Part shown: in pieces, positions 7,133 through 13,671 of the stretch
Layout of the letters: each line of letters starts with the position of its first letter
Numbering within the stretch: position 1 is the first letter of the stretch
NCBI GenBank assembly: GCA_900551265.1
Contig: URVL01000050.1
Span: forward strand, 1 to 13,671
Length of the DNA stretch: 13,671 nucleotides
Direction: 5' to 3'
Source of the DNA: an uncultured Eubacteriales bacterium
Lineage (GTDB): Bacteria; Bacillota; Clostridia; Oscillospirales; QAMX01
Position numbers and translations under genes: made by a program
The notes under the pieces: model-generated
Seen by the model: only the letters and a program-made list of their open reading frames with translations
Told to the model about the DNA's origin: nothing
The model's database searches: none

Positions 7133-7888
7133 ATGCTGACCAAACGGATTATCCCCTGTCTTGATATCCGCGATGGACGTGTGGTCAAGGGCGTAAACTT
7201 TGATGGCCTGCGTGATATTGAGGATCCGGTGGAACTTGCAAAGTTTTATAATGAGTCCGGTGCAGATGAGCTGGTATTTTATGATATCACGGCGAGCTTT
7301 GAAAAACGCCGGCTATTTGTGGATGTGCTGCGTCACGTCGCAGCGTGTATTTTCATTCCACTGACGGTCGGCGGTGGGATTAATACCGTGGAGGATTTTG
7401 ACCGCGTTTTGAAAGCCGGCGCCGATAAGGTTAGCGTTAATAGCGGCGCCATCCGGCATCCGGAGTTGATTGAAGAGGCGGCCAAAAAGTATGGCAGCCA
7501 GTGTGTTGTGCTGTCAATGGATGTTAAACGTGTGGATGGACAGTTTCGCGTATTTGCTAAAGGCGGACGCGAGGATACGGGACTTGATGCACTCAAATGG
7601 GCTGTTTATGGCGTGGATCACGGTGCGGGCGAAATTGTGCTCAATAGCATTGACACGGATGGTGTGCGGAACGGGTTTGATCTGCCCATGCTTGAGGCTG
7701 TCACAGCATGTGTGAATGTGCCGGTCATTGCTTCTGGCGGCGCAGGAAAAATGGAAGACTTTTTGGAACTTTTTAAACTTCCGGGTGTGGACGCCGGATT
7801 GGCTGCGAGCATCTTCCATCTGCGCGAAGTAGATATTCCTGAACTGAAACGGTATCTGCGGGCTTCCGGTGTACCGATGCGGATATAA
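7133..7888 (+). CDS. hisF: Imidazole glycerol phosphate synthase, cyclase subunit
   Basis: HisF uses ammonia from HisH to turn PRFAR into imidazole glycerol phosphate, releasing AICAR to purine synthesis. The 251-residue (beta/alpha)8 barrel starts MLTKRIIPCLDIRDGRVVKG with catalytic Asp11. The second catalytic aspartate is Asp130 in VLSMDVKR. Phosphate loops TVGGGINTVEDF and ASGGAGKMEDF and the KVSVNSGAI strand are all in place. The ribosome binding site GAGGTGG overlaps the hisA stop, nine bases separate the two genes, and hisIE follows after 15 bases, the longest gap inside the operon. Confidence 0.97.
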   Translation: MLTKRIIPCLDIRDGRVVKGVNFDGLRDIEDPVELAKFYNESGADELVFYDITASFEKRRLFVDVLRHVAACIFIPLTVGGGINTVEDFDRVLKAGADKVSVNSGAIRHPELIEEAAKKYGSQCVVLSMDVKRVDGQFRVFAKGGREDTGLDALKWAVYGVDHGAGEIVLNSIDTDGVRNGFDLPMLEAVTACVNVPVIASGGAGKMEDFLELFKLPGVDAGLAASIFHLREVDIPELKRYLRASGVPMRI

Positions 7889-7903
7889 GAAAGGGGTGCG
7901 ACG

Positions 7904-8548
7904 ATGGATTTGGGACAATTGAAGTTTGACGAAAAAGGGTTGATCCCGGCGGTGGTACAAGACTTCTATACGAAGGAGGTACTGACAGTCGCCTACATGA
8001 CCCGGGAAAGCCTCGATATCACCATGCGGGAGGGAAAAACGTGTTTTTGGTCGCGCTCGCGCGGTGAGTTGTGGCGCAAAGGCGAGACGAGCGGCAACTA
8101 TCAACGCGTGGTTTCCATCAAGGCGGACTGTGACTATGACGCTCTTGTTGTTGAGGTAATCAAGGACGGTCCGGCCTGTCATACAGGTGCGGAGAGCTGC
8201 TTCTTTAACGCTATTTTTGAAGATGCGTCTGTGGCGCAGTTTTCGCTCGAGGCGCTCTATGACCTCCTTGTCGGGCGCAATAAGCAGCGTCCGGAGGGTA
8301 GTTATACGACCTACCTGTTTGAAAAGGGAAGGGAAAAGATCCTCAAAAAGGTAGGCGAAGAGTGTACAGAAGTCGTCATAGGTGCGATGAAGGACAGCCG
8401 TGAGGAAACAATTTATGAAATCTCCGACCTGTGCTACCATGTATTGGTCCTTATGGTTTCCTGCGGCATCACAATTTCCGATATTCGTGCGGAACTGGCG
8501 TCGCGCCATGTGATTGATCACAAGGTCAAACAGGAGACGATGCAATGA
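7904..8548 (+). CDS. hisIE: Bifunctional phosphoribosyl-AMP cyclohydrolase / phosphoribosyl-ATP pyrophosphatase
   Basis: This protein catalyses steps two and three: pyrophosphate removal from phosphoribosyl-ATP (HisE part) and opening of the adenine ring (HisI part). The HisI domain covers about residues 1-108. It has WSRSRGELWRKGE, the metal motif DCDYD (Cys76 with Asp75, 77 and 79), and the zinc cysteines Cys92 (GPACHTG) and Cys99 (SCFF). The HisE domain, from about residue 111 to 214, is an all-helical MazG-like fold with KKVGEECTEVVIGA and the EISDLCYHVLVLM helix. The 214-residue length matches fused HisIE proteins. A good AAAGGGG site precedes the ATG. The stop overlaps the ATG of the fumarase alpha gene, tying that pair to the his transcript. 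Confidence 0.96.
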   Translation: MDLGQLKFDEKGLIPAVVQDFYTKEVLTVAYMTRESLDITMREGKTCFWSRSRGELWRKGETSGNYQRVVSIKADCDYDALVVEVIKDGPACHTGAESCFFNAIFEDASVAQFSLEALYDLLVGRNKQRPEGSYTTYLFEKGREKILKKVGEECTEVVIGAMKDSREETIYEISDLCYHVLVLMVSCGITISDIRAELASRHVIDHKVKQETMQ

Positions 8549-9384
8549 GTGTACGGGAAATTTCCGCCAGTACGTTGAGTCAGGCGGTTTATGAACTTTT
8601 TCTGGATGCCTGTGTGGTGCCTTGCCAGGATGTGCTGGACGCACTGGCAGTTGCGCAAGAGGAAGAAACGGGAGCGGCTTGCGAAGTTTTGCGTCAGCTT
8701 TCAGAAAATGCGAGGATTGCAGCAGAAACGCGCCTGCCTTCCTGCCAGGACACGGGGATGGCGATTGTATACCTCGATATTGGCCGGGATGTGCATATAA
8801 CGGGAAATGTGGTGGACGCGGTCAACGATGGTGTGCGCCGCGCATATCATGACGGATACTTTCGAAAATCGGTCCTCACGCCTCTGGGCCGCGTCAATAC
8901 AGGCGATAACACGCCGGCGATTATTCATGAACGTATGGTAGAAGGCGACCGTATCCATATATGGGCAATGCCCAAGGGCTTTGGCAGCGAGAATATGAGT
9001 GCTGTCGGGATGCTCAAGCCGTCCGACGGAATAGAGGGCGTGTGTGATTTTATTGTGGATTGCGCAAAGAAGGCCGGACCAAACCCCTGTCCGCCTGTGA
9101 TACTTGGCGTCGGCATTGGCGGCAGTTTTGAGTATGCTGCGTACCTGGCAAAACGTGCGCTGTTACGAAAAGTAGGGTCTGAAAACCCGATTTCATATTT
9201 GGCGGAACTTGAAAGATCGCTGCGTAAGCGTATCAATGCAATGGGCTATGGTCCAATGGGGCTGGGCGGGCACAATTATTGTCTGGCAGTCCATATTGAC
9301 GAATATCCGACGCATCTGGCATCTCTGCCCGTAGCGGTGAGTTTCTCGTGTCATGCCCTCCGCCACGCGGAATGCGAAATATGA
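8545..9384 (+). CDS. Class I fumarate hydratase-type enzyme, alpha (Fe-S) subunit
   Basis: This is the iron-sulfur subunit of a two-subunit class I hydro-lyase, which adds water to fumarate to give malate (or, in close relatives, dehydrates tartrate). The 279 residues show LPSCQDTGMA with Cys67, PKGFGSENMSAVGMLKPSDG, and DCAKKAGPNPCPP with Cys173 and Cys182. These three cysteines are the expected ligands of a [4Fe-4S] cluster whose free iron binds substrate, so the enzyme should be oxygen-sensitive. GVGIGGSFEYAAYLAKRAL and the SLPVAVSFSCHALRHAE ending are also typical. In the GLGG loop near 239-248 the residues after the glycines are HNYCL, where I would expect a TTAL-like stretch. The start overlaps the hisIE stop. 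Fumarase is the likeliest activity. Tartrate dehydratase is not excluded. Confidence 0.88.
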   Translation: MSVREISASTLSQAVYELFLDACVVPCQDVLDALAVAQEEETGAACEVLRQLSENARIAAETRLPSCQDTGMAIVYLDIGRDVHITGNVVDAVNDGVRRAYHDGYFRKSVLTPLGRVNTGDNTPAIIHERMVEGDRIHIWAMPKGFGSENMSAVGMLKPSDGIEGVCDFIVDCAKKAGPNPCPPVILGVGIGGSFEYAAYLAKRALLRKVGSENPISYLAELERSLRKRINAMGYGPMGLGGHNYCLAVHIDEYPTHLASLPVAVSFSCHALRHAECEI

Positions 9385-9391
9385 GGTGAAA

Positions 9392-9931
9392 ATGATGGAG
9401 TTAAAATTGCCGCTTACGAAGACGCAGATTCGCGCACTCCGCGCAGGCGATGTGGTGACGCTGACCGGTACGATTTATACCGCGCGTGATGCTGCGCACA
9501 AACGTTTATGCGAGATGATTTCGGCGGGGGAGTCATTGCCGTTTCCGCTGGAGGGCGCGTTTCTGTACTATTGTGGACCGTGCCCAGCGCCGGAGGGGGC
9601 GGTAATTGGTTCTTGCGGACCGACGACGTCTTCACGTATGGATGCCTATGCGCCGGTTTTGTATGCACGCGGTGCGTCCGGTGCAATTGGTAAGGGCCGT
9701 ATTGGCGATGCTGTTAAATCAGCTATGCGGGAATATGGCGCGGTATATCTGCTTGCAACCGGAGGCGCTGGCGCTTTATTGGCAAAGTGTGTAACATCTG
9801 CGGAAATTGTTGCGTTTCCGGAGCTTGGCGCAGAGGCTATACGTCGGCTTGAAGTCGTAGAAATGCCGCTTATTGTCGGCGTGGATGCAGAAGGACGGGA
9901 TCTTTATGATCAGGCACGGCCACTGGAGTAA
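9392..9931 (+). CDS. Class I fumarate hydratase-type enzyme, beta subunit
   Basis: The second subunit of the class I hydro-lyase shares the active site with the alpha subunit. Family blocks are GTIYTARDAAHKRL near residues 27-40, LYYCGPCPAP, GSCGPTTSSRMDAYAPVL (the common form has SGRMD), AIGKGRIG, VYLLATGGAGALLAKCV and the LGAEAIRRLEV segment. The length of 179 residues fits stand-alone beta subunits. Two adjacent ATGs (9392 and 9395) are possible. GAGGTG at 9383-9388 serves either, so the start may be one residue later. A longer frame opening at 9353 lies inside the alpha gene and adds no family sequence. The gene follows the alpha gene by 7 bases and is the last of the operon, with a hairpin terminator about 67 bases downstream. 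Confidence 0.9.
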   Translation: MMELKLPLTKTQIRALRAGDVVTLTGTIYTARDAAHKRLCEMISAGESLPFPLEGAFLYYCGPCPAPEGAVIGSCGPTTSSRMDAYAPVLYARGASGAIGKGRIGDAVKSAMREYGAVYLLATGGAGALLAKCVTSAEIVAFPELGAEAIRRLEVVEMPLIVGVDAEGRDLYDQARPLE

Positions 9932-9998
9932 CTCGCTGATCAGACATCGTGCGGAGGCCGTTTGTTTGCAGAGCAGGTATTGAAACAGTTTTTGCATA

Positions 9999-10032
9999 AA
10001 AACAGCCGGACATATATATGTCCGGCTGTTTT
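9999..10032. terminator. Bidirectional intrinsic terminator ending the his-fumarase operon
   Basis: AAAACAGCCGGACATA (9999-10014) pairs perfectly with TATGTCCGGCTGTTTT (10017-10032). It has a GC-rich core and A/T-rich base, so each strand yields a hairpin followed by U residues. It lies between the end of the plus-strand operon (9931) and the end of the convergent minus-strand operon (10138), and probably serves both. The rest of 9932-10137 shows nothing else recognisable. Confidence 0.85.
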
Positions 10033-10137
10033 ATATCCTGAGGTATATAGAATGTAGTTTGCTTAAAGATCCTGTTTGTAATCGTTTTGATTTTGTGGCC
10101 GCTTTACAGATCAATTGGGACTGGTAAAACCGCATTC

Positions 10138-11202
10138 TTATAAAGCCTCTATCGTGCGTTTCACCTGATAAGCAGTTTTTAAAAGTAACACCACAATGCA
10201 GATATCCAGTACTGCGAGGACGACTTTCACATTCGATGAAAACTCGCAAAGGAAAAAGTCCGATTTCAGATTTCCCAGTTGGAAGTTTCCGATGATATAA
10301 TCCAGAGTGCTGCCGCTTTTGGTGATCAAGTCCTGGGGAAGGAAGAGAGAAAATGTGGAATGACTTATCCAGAATACCCCTAAGGCAAAACAGCAGAGCG
10401 CTGTGATGCCAAAAATCACTTCTCGCATATGACCGGCGAATATGTTCCGATACGAGCTTGCCTGTGAGGAGTTTATCAGTCTCATCACCAACCGCACTGT
10501 CCACCAACCGGAGAGTACACAGAGTGTAAGAGCCAGTAAAAGCAAATGCAGGTTTTCACTCTGAATGGCCAGGTGGCGCGTCTCATCAAAATGGTACGCA
10601 CTGTGGAAAGTCAGGCGTACATTAAGCATCGTCTCAAACTCCGCCGCAACACTTGCTGTGCTGGGCGCATCTGCGAGTCCCATCAGAAGATCTGTGATCC
10701 CAACGTTCTGATCGGGGTATGCCGCGAGCGGTAGGAAAACATCTGGTGCCGGGGTATGCGAGATTTGCGCAAGCAGAGAATCCGGTTGCGCATATACGCC
10801 GCAGACAGTGTACTCCCGCCCGCCTAACAAGACTGTTTGCCCCACCGCGTTGTCCGTCAGAAACAACGCCACAGCCAACTGGCTGCCGATTACAATGCTT
10901 CCATCCTGCCACGGTGCAAACTCGCCATACTGCATCGTAAGGCCAAACAGCGCGGGCGCGTCCGCAGTGGTGTAATACGCCGTCACGCTTTGCGTTTCGA
11001 TGTACCCGCTTTGTGTGAGTACCGGCGACACGGATGCCGTTCCGGTAAAATCGGAAAATTCCTTCAGGGATATTGACGGTAACGTGCTGGCCAATGCTGC
11101 TTCAGGCAGCGTGGCAAGGGTGTCGCACACGACGCCACTGTGCACCAGCAGCAGTGCTGCGAGCAAAATGATACTGACGATTAAACTAATCCATCTTTTC
11201 AT
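10138..11202 (-). CDS. MacB/FtsX-like ABC transporter permease
   Basis: This is a 354-residue membrane protein with four predicted membrane segments, at about residues 5-21, 218-237, 262-282 and 326-343. A large extracytoplasmic domain of about 190 residues lies between the first and second. That topology, together with strand-rich stretches such as SIVIGSQLAVALF and TVLLGGREYTVCGVYAQ, is that of MacB-type (type VII) permeases. Those proteins do not move substrate through the membrane but transmit ATP-driven motion to the outside. No cognate MacB/LolD-type ATPase is in the window. The gene starts one base after the stop of the adaptor-like gene (TGATATG) with only a weak binding site, so it is probably translationally coupled. 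The family call rests on topology and motif style and the subfamily is uncertain. Confidence 0.7.
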   Translation of the reverse strand: MKRWISLIVSIILLAALLLVHSGVVCDTLATLPEAALASTLPSISLKEFSDFTGTASVSPVLTQSGYIETQSVTAYYTTADAPALFGLTMQYGEFAPWQDGSIVIGSQLAVALFLTDNAVGQTVLLGGREYTVCGVYAQPDSLLAQISHTPAPDVFLPLAAYPDQNVGITDLLMGLADAPSTASVAAEFETMLNVRLTFHSAYHFDETRHLAIQSENLHLLLLALTLCVLSGWWTVRLVMRLINSSQASSYRNIFAGHMREVIFGITALCCFALGVFWISHSTFSLFLPQDLITKSGSTLDYIIGNFQLGNLKSDFFLCEFSSNVKVVLAVLDICIVVLLLKTAYQVKRTIEAL

Positions 11203-11203
11203 A

Positions 11204-11890
11204 TCATCGCACCACGACTACGTCGCCCGTGATAAGCGGCAGACTGGATGTGGCCACTACCTGATCGCCGGGGTAATACGACAGCGCAACGTACATGTCG
11301 CTGCGTGCTTCCACTGTGACACTCACACGGAGCACGTAATTCTCCACGCCAAAGAGCGACTTTTGCTCCATGAGGACAAATACGTATTCGCCTTCCTGAT
11401 CGCTGCGCACACAGTAAGCCGGAACGACACTCATATACGGAATGTACACGCCAACCGCAAGTTCCACCACCGCACCCTCATCAAGAATCGGTTCTCCCTC
11501 CGGCGGTTCCACGAATGCCACGACGTCAAACTGGCCGGTTTCTTCGTTGTAATGATACTCGTACGCACTCAGGTTCCTTGATTCGCTGGTCAACGACTCG
11601 TCTCCTGTCTGCGCATCCGTCACAATAGTCTTCACGCTGGCTTTTCCAATATCGGGCGTCTGATACGTTTCCCGATCCTCCGTGGAAAGGCTATACCGGA
11701 CGCAGAGCATGTCATCCTGATAGTAAAGCTCCCCGGCGACCGTCGTGTGTTCTTCCAGTGTCATTGAGGTGACCGGACTCAACGTCACCACCGGCAGTTT
11801 CGCGTTATACACTGCGTTTGAGATAATGGTACACACGATAAGCAGGACAAAGAAGGCAGTAATGAGTTTCCAGAGGAATTTCTTTTTCAT
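11204..11890 (-). CDS. Short MacA/HlyD-like membrane-anchored adaptor protein
   Basis: This is a 228-residue protein with a positively charged N-terminus (MKKKFLWK), one membrane anchor at about residues 8-26 and the remainder outside. After the anchor, AVYNAKLPVVTLSPV resembles the entry of membrane-fusion proteins from Gram-positive bacteria. The C-terminal third (SVVPAYCVRSDQEGEYVFVL, then VTVEARSDMYVAL, YYPGDQVVATSSLPLITGD) reads like their membrane-proximal beta domain. Recognisable lipoyl halves and the helical hairpin of full-length MacA/HlyD proteins are absent, so it is short for the family. It has an AAAGGAG binding site that overlaps the malG-like stop. It lies between a sugar permease and a MacB-like permease, which supports an adaptor role for the latter. 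The function itself is not established. Confidence 0.55.
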   Translation of the reverse strand: MKKKFLWKLITAFFVLLIVCTIISNAVYNAKLPVVTLSPVTSMTLEEHTTVAGELYYQDDMLCVRYSLSTEDRETYQTPDIGKASVKTIVTDAQTGDESLTSESRNLSAYEYHYNEETGQFDVVAFVEPPEGEPILDEGAVVELAVGVYIPYMSVVPAYCVRSDQEGEYVFVLMEQKSLFGVENYVLRVSVTVEARSDMYVALSYYPGDQVVATSSLPLITGDVVVVR

Positions 11891-11902
11891 ATTCTGCTCC
11901 TT

Positions 11903-12766
11903 TTACTTGATTTCCGACCGGACAATGCCCTCCACCAGCTGTTCTTCAAACAGCAGGTGCAGAAACAGCACCGGGATCATAAATAGCACGCTGCACGCAA
12001 ATCCAAGGGCCATATTTTCCCCGCCGACACGCAGCAGGAACACGGACAGGGGCTGGCGGAACGTATCTGTAATGAACACGATTGGCTGCTCAACCATGCT
12101 CCACGCATCCACAAAACTTAAAAGTACCAATGCCTTCACTCCTGAAGAGCAGCAGGGAACCATCACCCTCCATAGTGCGACGAAAGTGTTCGCTCCGTCG
12201 AGGCTGGCCGCCTCCATGACAGAATCCGGGACAGAGGCCATAACCTGCCGCATCAAAAACAGGCCAAAGGCTGAGAAAATGCCCGGTAGGATCAGGGACG
12301 CATTGGTGTTTAAAAGCCCCAGTGCCTTGATCACCATATAACTGGGTGCCAGCGTGACCTGATATGGCAACACCATCAGCACGATCACACCGAAGAAAAT
12401 TGCATCTCGAAAGCGGAATCGGAAGCGTGAAAACGCGTATCCGCCAAGGATTGACAAAATCACCTGTCCGACGCAGATCGCGAGGCAGATGCCAAGCGAG
12501 ATCCAGAACTGCATCAGATACCGTGGGGTTTCGAGGAGTACCTCGCGGTAACCCGACAGAGAAATTTTGTCTGGAAACAGGTGCAGCGGAGTAAATCCGT
12601 TTTCCAGGCTCATTTCCCCATAGTTCAGCGCCACCTCGTCAGGACTCATGAAAGATGCAAACACGGTAAATACGATGGGCAGGAGGATGACTGCGGCGAT
12701 CAAAAGGCAGCCTGCCCAAATTACCCAGTATGTAACAGCTTTTTTCGTAACTCGACGCTTTTTCAC
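11903..12766 (-). CDS. Carbohydrate ABC transporter permease, MalG-like (CUT1)
   Basis: This is a 287-residue inner-membrane subunit of a binding-protein-dependent sugar importer. Hydrophobic segments lie near residues 14-37, 86-110, 122-145, 155-176, 208-225 and 256-272, matching the six helices of MalG-type proteins. The EAA loop that docks on the ATPase is clear: EAASLDGANTFVALWRVMVP at 185-204. The start is GTG at 12766, overlapping the stop of the upstream permease (GTGA), with an AAAGGGGA site about 10 bases before it. It should pair with the upstream MalF-like protein. CUT1 systems commonly use a shared ATPase encoded elsewhere, and neither ATPase nor binding protein is in this window. 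The substrate cannot be inferred. Confidence 0.92.
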   Translation of the reverse strand: MKKRRVTKKAVTYWVIWAGCLLIAAVILLPIVFTVFASFMSPDEVALNYGEMSLENGFTPLHLFPDKISLSGYREVLLETPRYLMQFWISLGICLAICVGQVILSILGGYAFSRFRFRFRDAIFFGVIVLMVLPYQVTLAPSYMVIKALGLLNTNASLILPGIFSAFGLFLMRQVMASVPDSVMEAASLDGANTFVALWRVMVPCCSSGVKALVLLSFVDAWSMVEQPIVFITDTFRQPLSVFLLRVGGENMALGFACSVLFMIPVLFLHLLFEEQLVEGIVRSEIK

Positions 12767-13659
12767 AGCTGGTAGTCCCCTTTCTTCTGCCGCCGGAGAT
12801 AGAGCAGGAGCACCAGCAGCAAAATTACGATGAACACATACAGAGAAGCCGTGGACACCCGTTGATAATTCAAGTTCAGCAGGTTGTTGTTCATAAAGTG
12901 CTGCAGCATATAGATGCTCTCATGAGGATACTCGCCGCCCAAGGCATAGGCCTCCCGAAATACCTTAAAGGAATTCATGATGCTGATGATAAAGACAAAA
13001 AAGAAGGTCGGTGCGAGCAGGGGCATGGTGATGTGCCAGAAAGTTTGGAATGACCCTGCGCCGTCGATACGGGCGGCCTCACTGTAATCCCGGGGAATAC
13101 GCGAAAGTCCTGCGAGAAAGAGCACCATGTTATAACCAAAATTTTTCCACAGATATAGTAACAGCAGAATATAAAACGCGTTGCTGCTGTCGAGGAAGTT
13201 CACCGGACTCGCGCCCATGTGCGTGAGAATTGTGTTGACCACGCCGGAGCGTTCAAACAGGATCTGAAAGAACATGACGGTCGCCGAGACTGGGATCACG
13301 TAGGGCATCAGAAACACCGTGCGGAAAAACGTGGCACGCGCGGCCAGCCGGTTGAGCGCCAGCGCGATGAGCAGGCCGACCAGCACATTCAGCGGTACTG
13401 CGTACACAATAAACCGCAGCGTATTGGTAGCCGCAATGCGGAACGCCTCGCTTTCCAGAAGCGCGATATAGTTCTCGAGCCCTACGAATTCCTGCGTCAG
13501 GCCCCTTTGGAACGAACGTACAATGCATATCCAGCAGAACGAGATCGGCGGCAAGAGAAAGACCGCCGCAGCCACCAAGCAGCTTGAACAGGCGCAGGAG
13601 CGCATTTCCGAAGTGAGCCGCATTATCAAGCGGCTGTATGAGGACAATGTGAACGGCAA
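12763..13659 (-). CDS. Carbohydrate ABC transporter permease, MalF-like (CUT1), 5' end disrupted
   Basis: This is the first permease of the pair. Family similarity runs from the first helix (VFLLPPISFCWICIV) through FVGLENY, several helices and the EAA loop EAARIDGAGSFQTFWHITMP (Glu at about 194 of the longest frame) to a charged C-terminus. Upstream of about 13,562 the minus frame continues to the window edge. The residues it encodes (a Ser/Cys/Arg-rich run) do not look like a MalF N-terminus, and the same DNA reads as a serine recombinase on the other strand. The native start is therefore probably lost, and the given end is only the first possible start (TTG) of the open frame. The stop overlaps the MalG-like start by 4 bases. 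The missing solute-binding gene would normally lie upstream. Confidence 0.8.
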   Translation of the reverse strand: MPFTLSSYSRLIMRLTSEMRSCACSSCLVAAAVFLLPPISFCWICIVRSFQRGLTQEFVGLENYIALLESEAFRIAATNTLRFIVYAVPLNVLVGLLIALALNRLAARATFFRTVFLMPYVIPVSATVMFFQILFERSGVVNTILTHMGASPVNFLDSSNAFYILLLLYLWKNFGYNMVLFLAGLSRIPRDYSEAARIDGAGSFQTFWHITMPLLAPTFFFVFIISIMNSFKVFREAYALGGEYPHESIYMLQHFMNNNLLNLNYQRVSTASLYVFIVILLLVLLLYLRRQKKGDYQL

Positions 13660-13671
13660 AATCAGCGACGA
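13562..13671 (+). pseudogene. Large serine recombinase fragment (C-terminal coiled-coil region), edge-truncated
   Basis: The plus frame from 13562 reads KQLEQAQERISEVSRIIK and then RLYEDNVNGKISDE, still open at the window edge. The RLYEDNVxGKISDE stretch, usually followed by RF, is a hallmark of the region before the C-terminal domain in large serine recombinases of clostridial mobile elements (Tn4451/TnpX-like). Upstream of about 13,562 the plus strand is the antisense of the permease gene, so the recombinase catalytic domain and zinc-ribbon region are absent. It is either a remnant of a rearranged or integrated element or a contig-end chimera. The motif is recognised from memory of the family and was not searched. 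Confidence 0.6.

Noticed and set aside
7514-8644. 376-residue minus-strand open frame
   Set aside because: It is antisense to hisF, hisIE and the start of the fumarase alpha gene. It shows no domain and is explained by codon bias in the real genes.
11000-11581. 193-residue plus-strand open frame
   Set aside because: It is antisense to the adaptor-like and MacB-like genes. Its His/Arg/Ser-rich translation has no motif, while the minus strand carries sensible membrane and beta-rich proteins with good ribosome binding sites.
13219-13587. 122-residue plus-strand frame at the right edge as part of the recombinase
   Set aside because: It is in a different frame from the recombinase motif and antisense to conserved MalF-like sequence. 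Its Arg/Asp/Gln-rich translation looks like a shadow.
1-13671. CRISPR array, complete insertion sequence, toxin-antitoxin or phage defence genes
   Set aside because: No spaced repeats, transposase domain, terminal inverted repeats or defence-type domains were seen on either strand. The only mobile-element signal is the recombinase fragment at the right edge.

Overview
The window looks like chromosome of an anaerobic, Gram-positive-type bacterium of the Clostridia. The evidence is a compact HisZ-dependent histidine operon, an oxygen-sensitive two-subunit class I fumarase, strong GGAGG-type ribosome binding sites, frequent GTG starts, and Firmicutes-style carbohydrate ABC permeases. The species cannot be named from the sequence.

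Layout. (1) Positions 1-295 hold the tail of a broken CUT2-type sugar ABC ATPase. Its family similarity stops near 178, close to a short direct repeat. (2) A 44-nt near-perfect palindrome at 358-401 acts as a bidirectional terminator between this remnant and a minus-strand VOC/glyoxalase-like gene (455-862). (3) A 242-nt divergent regulatory region carries an extended -10 promoter for each side. (4) Positions 1105-8548 hold a complete, tightly packed plus-strand operon, hisZ-hisG-hisD-hisC-hisB-hisH-hisA-hisF-hisIE. Only a histidinol-phosphate phosphatase is missing. (5) The same run continues without a break into the two subunits of a class I fumarate hydratase-type enzyme (8545-9931) and ends at a bidirectional hairpin terminator (9999-10032). 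(6) On the minus strand, read from right to left, are two CUT1-type sugar permeases, a short MacA/HlyD-like adaptor and a MacB/FtsX-like permease. (7) The last ~110 bases encode, on the plus strand, a fragment typical of the C-terminal part of a large serine recombinase. It overlaps the 5' end of the first permease frame, so there is a junction near 13,562.

How the genes work together. HisZ and short-form HisG form the feedback-regulated ATP phosphoribosyltransferase. HisIE, HisA, HisH/HisF, HisB, HisC and HisD carry the pathway on to histidine. All junctions are overlaps or gaps of at most 15 nt, which suggests one translationally coupled transcript. The fumarase pair shares that transcript. 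The minus-strand cluster is a separate transport operon whose substrate-binding protein and ATPases are not in the window.

No tRNA, rRNA, CRISPR array or complete mobile element was seen, and no gene-free stretch exceeds 300 bases. The least ordinary parts are the two edge junctions, the his-fumarase operon fusion, and the sugar-permease/adaptor/MacB-like cluster.
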